Origin: Thauera sp.
Lineage (GTDB): Bacteria; Pseudomonadota; Gammaproteobacteria; Burkholderiales; Rhodocyclaceae
Reading direction: 5' to 3'
Length of the DNA: 64,000 bases
Assembly (NCBI GenBank): GCA_024235615.1
Contig: JACKMB010000003.1
Location: 186,001 to 250,000, forward strand
Shown here piece after piece: positions 33,348 to 43,405 of this stretch (its first letter is position 1; each line of letters opens with the position of its first letter). A program made the position numbers and the translations under genes. Below the pieces are notes generated by a model. The model saw nothing but the letters and a program-made list of their open reading frames with translations. It ran no database searches and was not told where the DNA came from.

Positions 33348-34050
33348 GCGGTTCGGGCACGAGCCGGTAGCCCACACCGGGCTCGGTGAGGATGCGCTTC
33401 GGCAGGCGAGGGTCGGCCTCGAGCTTGCGGCGCAATCCGGCCATATAGACGCGCAGGTAGTGGGCATGCTCGACGTGGTTCGGCCCCCAGGCTCCGGCGA
33501 GGAGCTGACGCTGCGTCACCACTCGCCCGGCGGCCGCGGCGAGCAGGCTGAGCAGGCGGAACTCGATCGGGGTGAGGTGCACCGGCACGCCTGCACGCGT
33601 CACGCGGCGCTGCTCGAGATCGAGCTCGACGTCGCCGAAGGCGATGCGCGCGGCGGCTTGCGCCGGACGCAAGGCGCGGCGCAGCAGGGCGCGCACGCGG
33701 GCGAGGAACTCGCCGACGCCGAAGGGCTTGGCGAGGTAGTCGTCGGCACCGGCGTCGAGCGCGGCGACCTTGTCGGCCTCGTCGCTGCGCGCCGACAGCA
33801 CCAGCACCGGCATGCCGCTCCAGCCGCGCAGTTCGGCCAGCAGGGTCATGCCGTCGCCGTCGGGCAGGCCGAGGTCGAGCACCAGCAGGTCGGGGCGACG
33901 GCTGGCGAGCTCGATGCGACCGCGCTCGAGCGCGGTGGCCTCGTGCGCCGTGCAACCCTCGGATTCCAGCGCTGTGCGCACGAAGCGGCGGATGCCGGCG
34001 TCGTCCTCGACCAGCAGCACGACCGGGGAACGGGCGTGGGGGCTCTTCAT
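33304..34050 (-). CDS. OmpR/KdpE-type response regulator
   Basis: The 248-residue regulator has a receiver domain (VVLLVEDDAGIRRFV acidic pair, LLVLDLGLPDGDGM phospho-Asp, VLSARS and a KPF lysine) and a winged-helix effector domain (VHLTPIEFRLLSLLA, HYLRVYMAGLRRKLE, ILTEPGVGYRL). The HVEHAHYLRVY motif is typical of KdpE. ATG 34050 overlaps the sensor kinase stop by 4 nt. No kdpFABC is nearby; trkH is convergent with a 44-base overlap. A fairly long Ala/Pro tail ends the protein. Confidence 0.93.
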   Translation of the reverse strand: MKSPHARSPVVLLVEDDAGIRRFVRTALESEGCTAHEATALERGRIELASRRPDLLVLDLGLPDGDGMTLLAELRGWSGMPVLVLSARSDEADKVAALDAGADDYLAKPFGVGEFLARVRALLRRALRPAQAAARIAFGDVELDLEQRRVTRAGVPVHLTPIEFRLLSLLAAAAGRVVTQRQLLAGAWGPNHVEHAHYLRVYMAGLRRKLEADPRLPKRILTEPGVGYRLVPEPLSAARTPASAPPAG

Positions 34051-35324
34051 CGAGTGGGCTCTCCGGCCTCGTCCTCGGGCGGCGGTCGTTCGGGCTGCGC
34101 TGGCAGCGGCAGTTGCAGCTCGAAGCAGGCGCCGCCGCCGGCGCGGTTGTGCGCGCTCACGCTGCCGCCGTGCGCCGCCATGATCGCGTGCACGATCGCC
34201 AGGCCGAGGCCCGTGCCGCTGTCCCCGGTCGCGGTCGCTGCATCGCTTGGGCCTCGCGGATGTGGCGCACGCACGAAGCGTTCGAAGATCGCCTGTTCGC
34301 GGCCGGGCGGCAGACCGCAGCCGTCGTCGCACACGCGGATGCGGAGCCAGCCGGCGCCGGATCGCGGTCCTGGGTCCGCAGCCCGATCCGACGGACTGCC
34401 GCGCCCGGCGCTGGCCGCGTGCGATGGCGCAGACGCCGGGTTCATTGTGCAGCTCGGCGCATCCGCAGGCGGGGCGCCAACCTGTGCCGACAGTGTGATG
34501 TGCCCGCCCGCGGGAGTGTGCGCGATCGCGTTGTCGATCAGGTTGCAGACCACCCGCTCCATCAGCACCGCGTCCGCGTGCAGCAGCGGCAGTTCCTCGG
34601 GCAGGTCGAGCGTGAGCATGTGTTCGCGCAGGGCGTGGCCGCGCGCCTGCAGGGCGCTGCCGACCAGTTCGTCCACCGCCAGCCAGTCGAGCGCGAGGCG
34701 CGGCGTGTCCGACTGCAGGCGGGCGAGATCGAGCAGGTCACGCGCGAGCGCATGGGTGCGCACGGCCTCGGCACGAATCGCCTCAGCGAGCTCGGCCTGC
34801 GCCGGCGGCAGCGGCGGACCGGCCAGCGGCAGCGATTCGGCCAGCCCGGCGAGTGCGGTGAGCGGCGTGCGCAGGTCGTGCGACAGGGAGGCGAGCAAGG
34901 TGTTGCGCAGGCGCTCGCTGTCCGCGGCCAGGCGCGCCTGTGCCACCTCTTGCGCGCGCGCCTCGGCGGAGTCGCGCTCGCGGCGCAGGCGCGCGGCCAG
35001 CTCGGCGGTGGTCAGCGCCACGGCGAGCAGCACGGCGAAGGTCAGCAGGTACTGCAGGTCCGACACCGCCAGGGTGAAGTGCGGATGCACGAAGAAGAAG
35101 TCGAACAGCGCCACCGCCAGGAAGGCGGCGAATACCGCCGGGCCGCGCCCGAGCCGGATCGCGGCGAACAGGACCGCGAGCGGGAACAGCATCGCGATGT
35201 TGGCGAGGTCGAACTGCCCGAGCAGCGGCGCGCCGAGCAAGGCCACCGCAGCGACCACGAGCGCGGCGAGCAGGTAGTTGCGCGACGGCGCGAGACGCGG
35301 GGCGGATGAGGAGGCGCGCTTCAT
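34047..35324 (-). CDS. Truncated KdpD-like sensor histidine kinase
   Basis: The 425-residue kinase starts directly with the KdpD-type four-helix membrane domain (DUF4118; LLAALVVAAVALLGAPLL ... AVFAAFLAVALFDFFFV), followed by DHp with LASLSHDLRTPLTAL (phospho-His) and an HATPase domain (NLIDNAIAHT, GTGLGLAIVHAIM). It lacks the N-terminal KdpD and universal-stress-like domains of the 900-residue KdpD. Between the N and G1 boxes there is a low-complexity Ser/Pro/Ala insert of about 40 residues. It is coupled to the response regulator downstream. Confidence 0.92.
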   Translation of the reverse strand: MKRASSSAPRLAPSRNYLLAALVVAAVALLGAPLLGQFDLANIAMLFPLAVLFAAIRLGRGPAVFAAFLAVALFDFFFVHPHFTLAVSDLQYLLTFAVLLAVALTTAELAARLRRERDSAEARAQEVAQARLAADSERLRNTLLASLSHDLRTPLTALAGLAESLPLAGPPLPPAQAELAEAIRAEAVRTHALARDLLDLARLQSDTPRLALDWLAVDELVGSALQARGHALREHMLTLDLPEELPLLHADAVLMERVVCNLIDNAIAHTPAGGHITLSAQVGAPPADAPSCTMNPASAPSHAASAGRGSPSDRAADPGPRSGAGWLRIRVCDDGCGLPPGREQAIFERFVRAPHPRGPSDAATATGDSGTGLGLAIVHAIMAAHGGSVSAHNRAGGGACFELQLPLPAQPERPPPEDEAGEPTR

Positions 35325-35490
35325 GCGGAGATGGTAGCAGCGCGGCCGCCCCCGATCTCGTGTCGGCGCTGCCGACGCTCGCGATTCCGCTTCCATCCTG
35401 CCGGTCGTCCTGGCGCGAGGGGTGGGTAGAATGCCGGATGGGGCCGGATGTGGGGCCGAGTGAGGATGGAGGCGGGATGGGGGACCTACG

Positions 35491-35874
35491 ATGAATCTTG
35501 CGGCATTCGCGGCGGTGGGCGTCGGCGCGGCGTGCGGCGCCTGGCTGCGCTGGGGCTTGGGTCTGTGGCTGAATCCGCTGTTCGTGCTGCTCCCGCTCGG
35601 CACCTTGGTGGCGAACCTGCTCGGCGGCTTCCTGATGGGCATCGCGCTGGCGGCGGTGCAGGCCTGGCCAACGATGTCGCCGGCGCTCAAGCTCCTGCTC
35701 ACCACCGGCCTGCTCGGCGGATTGACCACTTTTTCCACCTTTTCCGCCGAGGCCTTCCACCTGCTGCAGCGTGGTGCGCTCGGCTGGCTGGGCGCACACC
35801 TGGTCGTCCATGTGGCCGGATCCGTGCTGATGACCTGGGCCGGTTATGCGCTTTTCAACGCCCTGCGCGCGTGA
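35491..35874 (+). CDS. crcB: Fluoride channel CrcB/Fluc
   Basis: The 127-residue product has four membrane helices and the Fluc signature GGLTTFSTFSAEA, with GTLVANLLGGFLMG before it. Fluc dimers export fluoride. A TAGAAT at 35427 may be its -10 element. I looked for a fluoride riboswitch upstream and did not find its conserved pairing blocks. Confidence 0.94.
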   Translation: MNLAAFAAVGVGAACGAWLRWGLGLWLNPLFVLLPLGTLVANLLGGFLMGIALAAVQAWPTMSPALKLLLTTGLLGGLTTFSTFSAEAFHLLQRGALGWLGAHLVVHVAGSVLMTWAGYALFNALRA

Positions 35875-36008
35875 CCTACGGCGCAAGGCGGGCGGCAGCT
35901 TCATTTTCTGTTTCACTCCGATGGGCTAGAGTGAATGCACGGCACATCCATAATTCACGCCGAACCGCATCCCCGGCAGTACCCCCTCAACGCAACGGAG
36001 GCCATTAC

Positions 36009-36680
36009 ATGAAGAAAATCATCGTTACCCTTTCCGCGATCTCGCTTTCGATGGCAGGTCTCTCGGGCTGCGCCAACATGAACGAGACCCAGCGCGACAC
36101 GGGCATGGGCGCCGCGATCGGTGCCGTGGCCGGCGGCCTGATCGGTGCCGCCACGGCGGGCGGCAACAAGGGCAAGAGCGCCGCCACCGGCGCGGCGATC
36201 GGCGCCGCACTGGGTGCGGGCGGGGGCTACCTGTGGTCGCAGAACATGCAGAAGCAGCGCGCCGAGATGGAGCAGGCGACCGCGGGCACCGGCATCGGCA
36301 TCAGCCAGACCACCGACAACCAGCTCAAGGTCGATATTCCCGCGGACGTGTCCTTCGATGTCGGCCGCTACGCGATCAAGTCCAACATGCGCCCGGTGCT
36401 CGACCGCCTCGCGTCCACGCTGAACCAGCACCCGGTGACGACCGTGACCATCATCGGCCACACCGACAGCACCGGCTCCGATGCGGTCAACGACCCGCTG
36501 TCGATCAACCGTGCCGCCGCCACCCGCGATTACCTGGTGCAGCGTGGCGTGTCCGCGCAGCGCATCGCGGTCGATGGCCGCGGCTCGCGCCAGCCGGTCG
36601 CCGACAACTCGACGGCCTCCGGCCGCGCGATGAACCGCCGCGTGGAGATCTTCATCGCGGAGCCGGCGCAGCAGCGCTGA
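36009..36680 (+). CDS. OmpA-family lipoprotein with glycine-zipper region
   Basis: The 223-residue protein has a lipoprotein signal with lipobox LSGC, a glycine-zipper stretch (about residues 35-80, GAAIGAVAGGLIGAATAGG and a second similar run), and a C-terminal OmpA peptidoglycan-binding domain with DVSFDVGRYAIK, IIGHTDSTGSDAVND and INRAAATRDYL...NRRVEIF. It resembles YiaD. CAACGGAGG precedes the start. It anchors the outer membrane to the cell wall by family knowledge. Confidence 0.93.
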   Translation: MKKIIVTLSAISLSMAGLSGCANMNETQRDTGMGAAIGAVAGGLIGAATAGGNKGKSAATGAAIGAALGAGGGYLWSQNMQKQRAEMEQATAGTGIGISQTTDNQLKVDIPADVSFDVGRYAIKSNMRPVLDRLASTLNQHPVTTVTIIGHTDSTGSDAVNDPLSINRAAATRDYLVQRGVSAQRIAVDGRGSRQPVADNSTASGRAMNRRVEIFIAEPAQQR

Positions 36681-36783
36681 TTCCGATGCCGGCGGGACGA
36701 GGGGCCGTGGCTGGAAGGCCGCTTGCGGTCTCTCGATCGTCGCTGTCGCATCCGGACACATGAGGGCAGGTTTTGCCTCTTCC

Positions 36784-36805
36784 GACGCCCCCACACGGGG
36801 GCGTC
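36784..36805. terminator. Terminator between the OmpA lipoprotein and SNF2 genes
   Basis: GACGCCCCC-ACAC-GGGGGCGTC, a perfect 9-bp stem, lies between two convergent genes and is followed by GTCGTTT on the plus side and AGAGGCAAAA-type sequence on the other. Confidence 0.7.
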
Positions 36806-36821
36806 GTCGTTTCAGCCCTGC

Positions 36822-39800
36822 TCAGCGCCCGCTCGTCGGCAGCGGCGCGAGGAGTGCGGCGATATCGGCCTCGCCGAACTTGGCCAGTGCATCGGCGTCC
36901 TCCGACAGCACGCTCTCGGCGAGCGCCGCCTTCCTCTCCTGCAAGGCGAGGATCTTCTCCTCGATGCTGCCCGCGCACACCAGCTTGAACACGAACACCG
37001 GCTTGTCCTGGCCGATGCGGTGGGCGCGGTCGGTGGCCTGGTTCTCGGCCGCTGGGTTCCACCACGGGTCGTAGTGGATCACGGTGTCGGCCGCGGTGAG
37101 GTTGAGGCCCACGCCGCCCGCCTTCAGGCTGATCAGGAACACCGGCACGCGACCCTTCTGGAAGTCTTCCACCGGGATGCGGCGGTCGCGGGTGTCGCCG
37201 GTCAGCGCGACCCAGCCGATCTTCGCCTTGTCGAGTTCGGCCGCGATCAGGCCGAGCATGGTGGTGAACTGCGAGAACACCAGGATGCGCCGGCCCTCGT
37301 CGATCAGCTCGGGCAGCATGTCCATCAGCAGGTCGAGCTTGGCGCGCTCCTTGACCCGCAGGGCGGCCGGCGACTTCAGCAGGCGCGGGTCGCAGCACAC
37401 CTGGCGCAGCTTCAGCAGCGCATCCAGGATCACGATCTGGCTGCGTGCGAAGCCCTTGCCGGCGATCTCGGCGCGCACCTTCTCGTCCATCGCCGCGCGC
37501 ACCGTCTCGTAGAGGTCGCGCTGGCCGCCCTCGAGGCCGACGCTGCGCACGATGATGGTCTTGGGCGGCAGCTCGGTGGCGACGTCTTCCTTGCGCCGGC
37601 GCAGGATGAAGGGTCGCAGGCGCGCCGCGAGCAGGTCGCGGCGGACCGTGTCGCCGTGCTTCTCGATCGGCGTGCGCCAGGTCGCGGTGAAGTCCTTGTG
37701 GCTGCCGAGGAAGCCCGGCAGCAGGAAGTCGAACTGCGCCCACAGCTCGCCGAGGTGGTTCTCCAGCGGCGTGCCGGTGAGGCCCAGGCGGTGGCGGGCC
37801 TTCAGCTGCCGGATCACCTGCGCGCCCTTGCTGGCGGCGTTCTTCACCGTCTGTGCCTCGTCCAGGATCAGCAGGCTCCACTCGCGCGCCTGCAGCAGCT
37901 CGGCGTCGCGCCACAGCAGGGGGTAGGTGGTGAGGGCGATGTCGACGTTGCCGTCGCCCGCGTCCAGCTCCTCGAAGCGCGCGTGGCGGTCGGCGCCGTG
38001 CAGGTTCAGCACCTTCAGGTCGGGGGCGAAGCGCTCGGCCTCGGCCTGCCAGTTGAACACCAGCGAGGTCGGCAGCACGACCAGGGCGGGGACGTCCAGG
38101 CGGCCCGCCTGCTTCTCGGTGAGCAGGTGGGCGAGCGTCTGCGCGGTCTTGCCCAGGCCCATGTCGTCGGCGAGGATGCCGGCGAGGTCGTGGCGCACCA
38201 GGTGCTGCAGCCAGGCGAGGCCCTCGAGCTGGTAGGGACGCAGCTCGGCGCGGAAGCCCGCCGGGGCGGCGACGGCGCGGATGCGCTCGGCGTCGCGCAG
38301 GCGGGCGGCGATCGCGGCGACCTGCTCGCGTCCGCGGCCGGGCAGGTCGAGGTCGGCGAGGCGGGCGGCGTCGAGCCTCGACAGCCGCCAGTCGTGGTCA
38401 GGACGGTCGAAGAGGTCGACCAGCGCGCGCACCAGCGGCTTGATGCGCGCGGCACCGATGCGCAGGCGGCCGAGGGTCTCGTCCTCCAGGATCACCGCCT
38501 CGCGGTCGTCGATGTCGTCCAGGCGGCCGGACAGCCAGCGTGGATCGTGCGCGAACAGGCCGGCGAGGAGCGGTGCCAGCGGCAGCGCCCTGCCGTCGAT
38601 CTCGATGCCGGGCGACAGGCCCAGCCAGCCGTCCTCGTGCTCGTCGATGTCGAGCATCAGGTGATCGATGTCGATCGCGTGGTGGCGGAAGTCGCTCGGG
38701 AAGGCCACCTCCCAGCCTTCCGTGCGCAGCGCCGGCACGGTCTCCGCCATGAAGTCGGGCCAGGCGGCCTCGCTCGCCAGCCCGAGCGCGTCGGTCGGCA
38801 GGCTGCCGAAGCTGGTCTGCACGGCGCCCGGCGGGATGCGCGTGAAGCCGGCGGCGGCGAGACGCTGCGCGGCGGTGCGCTCGGCCTCCTCGTCGCGGGT
38901 CAGGCGCGCGCTGCGGCCGTCGGGCAGGGGATGGAAGAGGCGGGCGTCGCCGGCCTCGACGCTGACCGTGCCATAGCGGAAGGCGAGCAGGGCGAAGTCG
39001 AACTGGTAGGTGCCGTGGGGCGCGTACTGGCGAAAGCGCGCGTGGTAGGCGGGGCGGGTCTCCAGCCGCAGCACAGGCACCGGGACGCCGCCGAGCTCGA
39101 CCGGCGGTTCCCCACGCTGCGTGGGCGCGGGCAGGGCGGGGGCGACCTCGGCCAGGGTGTCGGCGACCAGCTCGGATTCGGCCTGGCTGAGCGGCGGCAG
39201 CCAAAGCAGGCGCTGCACCAGCTCGGCGGGCACCTGCAGGGTGATGGGGCCGGCCTCGGCCCTGGCGGTGTCGATGTACCAGGGTGGCAGCAGAGGCAGC
39301 ACGCGGTCGGCGGCGGGCTCCACGCGCAGCACCGGGGCGCGCAGGCCTTCGGCGGTGATCGTCCAGTCGGGCGTGCCGGCGCGCGCCTCCCCCAGGCCCA
39401 GCATCGGGCCGGCGAGGCTGCCGAAGTGCGCGCGGCCGCTGGCGAGCAGCCGGCTCATCAGCTCGTCGCTGTGGCGCCCCTCGAGCGGCAGCCCGTCGCT
39501 CGCGTCGAAGTGGCCGCGTGCCCGGTGCGCCCACAGCAGGCGCAGCAGGTCGAGGTCGGTGTCATCGACGAAGGTGGGCGGGGCCTGCAGCGCACGCTCG
39601 ATGTTGCTCCAGCGCTCGTGCTGGCGGATCTCGCCGTGCTGGTCGAGGCGGACCTTGTGGCATTTGACGCTGAAGTCGCCGCCGTACAGGCTGGGCTCGA
39701 CGACATAGCGCAGCGCGTAGGTGGCCGAGGCCGGCTTGCGCTTTCGGCTGCCGTCCATCGCGAGGCTGCCCGCGGCCTCGCGAAAGCCCTTCACCCAGGC

Positions 39801-40127
39801 CAGCACCTGCTCGCGCGGGCGGTCGGGGCGCCGGCGCTGGTGCAGCCACACCAGCATCATCGCCGCCACGTGCTTGCAGCCGAAGCCCATCGGGCAGGTG
39901 CATGAGCTGGTCAGGATCGAGGCGCCGTCCGCAAGGCCGGATTCCTCTTCCACCTCGGCTTCGACCGTGTAGGGCGTGCGCTGGCGACCCTTCACCAGGG
40001 CCGAGACCGTGTTGCCCTCGGCAGAGAGCGCACTGACCCTGCTCACGTAGCCCAGGCCCTTGGCCACGGTCTCCACGCCGAGCGCGGCGATCAGGTCGTC
40101 CTGGGTGAAGGCTTCGAGGAGGTTCAT
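36822..40127 (-). CDS. SWIM zinc-finger SNF2-family helicase
   Basis: The 1101-residue protein has an N-terminal SWIM zinc motif (CTCPMGFGCKHVAAMML, near residue 75-92). A long middle region without motifs follows (about 100-600), then a SNF2 ATPase: RPYQLEGLAWLQHLV, DDMGLGKTAQTLA (Walker A), LILDEAQTVKN (DEAQ box), LTGTPLENHLGELWAQFDFLLPG. A helicase C domain ends it (ILVFSQFTTMLGLI, VFLISLKAGGVGLNLTAADTVI, ATDRAHRIGQ). It probably moves along DNA or remodels protein-DNA complexes, possibly with RNA polymerase like RapA. It is monocistronic. Confidence 0.94.
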   Translation of the reverse strand: MNLLEAFTQDDLIAALGVETVAKGLGYVSRVSALSAEGNTVSALVKGRQRTPYTVEAEVEEESGLADGASILTSSCTCPMGFGCKHVAAMMLVWLHQRRRPDRPREQVLAWVKGFREAAGSLAMDGSRKRKPASATYALRYVVEPSLYGGDFSVKCHKVRLDQHGEIRQHERWSNIERALQAPPTFVDDTDLDLLRLLWAHRARGHFDASDGLPLEGRHSDELMSRLLASGRAHFGSLAGPMLGLGEARAGTPDWTITAEGLRAPVLRVEPAADRVLPLLPPWYIDTARAEAGPITLQVPAELVQRLLWLPPLSQAESELVADTLAEVAPALPAPTQRGEPPVELGGVPVPVLRLETRPAYHARFRQYAPHGTYQFDFALLAFRYGTVSVEAGDARLFHPLPDGRSARLTRDEEAERTAAQRLAAAGFTRIPPGAVQTSFGSLPTDALGLASEAAWPDFMAETVPALRTEGWEVAFPSDFRHHAIDIDHLMLDIDEHEDGWLGLSPGIEIDGRALPLAPLLAGLFAHDPRWLSGRLDDIDDREAVILEDETLGRLRIGAARIKPLVRALVDLFDRPDHDWRLSRLDAARLADLDLPGRGREQVAAIAARLRDAERIRAVAAPAGFRAELRPYQLEGLAWLQHLVRHDLAGILADDMGLGKTAQTLAHLLTEKQAGRLDVPALVVLPTSLVFNWQAEAERFAPDLKVLNLHGADRHARFEELDAGDGNVDIALTTYPLLWRDAELLQAREWSLLILDEAQTVKNAASKGAQVIRQLKARHRLGLTGTPLENHLGELWAQFDFLLPGFLGSHKDFTATWRTPIEKHGDTVRRDLLAARLRPFILRRRKEDVATELPPKTIIVRSVGLEGGQRDLYETVRAAMDEKVRAEIAGKGFARSQIVILDALLKLRQVCCDPRLLKSPAALRVKERAKLDLLMDMLPELIDEGRRILVFSQFTTMLGLIAAELDKAKIGWVALTGDTRDRRIPVEDFQKGRVPVFLISLKAGGVGLNLTAADTVIHYDPWWNPAAENQATDRAHRIGQDKPVFVFKLVCAGSIEEKILALQERKAALAESVLSEDADALAKFGEADIAALLAPLPTSGR

Positions 40128-40237
40128 CGGCGCGCGGCAGGCCCGAGGCGGGCATGAACGGGAAAACCCGATAGTTTATACGCCAGCCCGCAGCGCACGT
40201 GTGCGGCGAATGGGAAAAATGCGCGCGCGCAATGCAA

Positions 40238-40259
40238 ACGGGCCGCGATCGCGGCCCGT
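40238..40259 (-). terminator. Terminator after thiC
   Basis: ACGGGCCGCG-AT-CGCGGCCCGT, a 10-bp perfect stem, followed on the minus strand by TTTGCATT, 26 bases after the thiC stop. Confidence 0.7.
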
Positions 40260-40285
40260 CGTGGTTCACCTCGGGGGAGGGTGCA

Positions 40286-42286
<2,001 letters not shown>

Positions 42287-42291
42287 TCACA

Positions 42292-42316
42292 TGTAGGAGC
42301 GGCGGCAGCCGCGAAC
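42292..42316. repeat. REP-like element in the thiD-thiC gap
   Basis: TGTAGGAGCGGCGGCAGCCGCGAAC contains a GCGGC/GCCGC hairpin after GTAGGAGC, as in dispersed REP-type sequences of many GC-rich bacteria. The 147-base gap between thiD and thiC holds nothing else that I recognise. Confidence 0.45.
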
Positions 42317-42352
42317 CCCGGCCCGTGACCCCCGCCCTGCCTCGGCCCGAGC

Positions 42353-43246
42353 TCACCGCTTCCACAGCGCGTGGAAGTGATGCACCGGCCCGTGCCCGCT
42401 GCCGACCGCGAGCTCGCCCGAGTGCACGATCGCGCCCAGCAGCCACTGGCGCGCATGGCGCACCGCGGTCTCGACCGGGCGGAACTGGCCTTCGGCCTGC
42501 GGCAGCAGCGCGGCGATGGCCGAGCTGAGCGTGCACCCGGTGCCGTGGGTGTTTTTGGTGTCGATGCGCTGCGCCGGCAGCTCGACCATGCGGTCGCCGT
42601 CGAACAGCAGGTCTACGAGGTCGTTGCCGGGCAGGTGGCCGCCCTTCAGCAGCACCCAGCGCTCGGAGGCCAGCGGCAGCAGCTCGCGCAGGCGTTCGGC
42701 GGCGCGGTACATCTCCTTGACCGTGTCGGGCGCGCGCTGCTCGAGCAGCACGCCGGCCTCGGGCAGGTTGGGGGTGATCAGGAAGGCCTGCGGGAACAGC
42801 GCCTCGCGCATCGCCGAGATCGCGCTCTTCGCCAGCAGGCTGTCGCCGCTCTTGGCCACCATGACCGGGTCGAGCACCACATTCGCCGCCCGCCAGTGCG
42901 CCAGGCGCTCGGCCACCGTGGTGGTGACCTCGGCGCTGCCGAGCATGCCGATCTTGGTGGCGTGGATGGAGACGTCGGCGAACAGGGTGTCGATCTGCAG
43001 GCGCAGGAAGTCGGTGGGCGGCACATGCACGCCGGTGACCGCCTGCGTGTTCTGCGCGGTGAGCGCGGCGACCACGCCGCAGCCGTAGGCGCCGAGCGCG
43101 GAAAAGGCCTTGAGGTCGGCGAACACGCCGGCGCCACCGGACGGGTCGACGCCGGCGATGGTGACCACGTTGGGGATGTGGGAGGACGTCCCGGAAGAGC
43201 GGGACGAGGCGCTGCCGGAGGCAGCGGAGCTTGCGGACGAACTCAT
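42353..43246 (-). CDS. thiD: Hydroxymethylpyrimidine (phosphate) kinase
   Basis: The 297-residue ribokinase-fold enzyme phosphorylates HMP and HMP-P for thiamine synthesis. Motifs are TIAGVDPSGGAGVFADLKAFSALGAYG, DPVMVAKSGDSLL, WVLLKGGHLPG and KNTHGTGCTLSSAIAA (anion hole and catalytic base). The first 22 residues are a serine-rich lead ([10 protein letters not shown]) not found in the family core, and no better internal start exists. A TPP riboswitch lies directly upstream. Confidence 0.95.
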   Translation of the reverse strand: MSSSASSAASGSASSRSSGTSSHIPNVVTIAGVDPSGGAGVFADLKAFSALGAYGCGVVAALTAQNTQAVTGVHVPPTDFLRLQIDTLFADVSIHATKIGMLGSAEVTTTVAERLAHWRAANVVLDPVMVAKSGDSLLAKSAISAMREALFPQAFLITPNLPEAGVLLEQRAPDTVKEMYRAAERLRELLPLASERWVLLKGGHLPGNDLVDLLFDGDRMVELPAQRIDTKNTHGTGCTLSSAIAALLPQAEGQFRPVETAVRHARQWLLGAIVHSGELAVGSGHGPVHHFHALWKR

Positions 43247-43254
43247 GAAGGACG

Positions 43255-43328
43255 TTTCCCTACGCCGGTGCGAGCCGGATCAGGTTCCAAGGGTGTTTCT
43301 CAGCCCGTGCGCGGCGGGCACCCCCAAC
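43255..43328 (-). promoter_or_regulatory. TPP (THI-box) riboswitch
   Basis: Read on the minus strand, the segment has the conserved TPP aptamer parts in order: GGGTGCCC, GGGCTGAGA, ACCCTTGGAACCTGATCCGG, and the closing GCACCGGCGTAGGGAA. It ends about 9 bases before the thiD start, so it likely controls translation initiation of the thiD-thiC operon in response to thiamine pyrophosphate. Confidence 0.93.
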
Positions 43329-43405
43329 GAGAGCGAAGGAAGATACTGTATGCACTTTAGCGTGGCAAGCCGCTCAAGATCCCGCCCTCGTGGTCGTTTA
43401 GCAGG

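Noticed and set aside
35340-35490. Possible fluoride riboswitch before crcB
   Set aside because: The conserved aptamer blocks could not be found in the 165-base gap.
36723-39905. Plus-strand open frame of 1060 codons
   Set aside because: It is the exact antisense of the SNF2 helicase gene, whose motifs are clear; the plus frame shows only Gln/His/Arg-rich shadow sequence.
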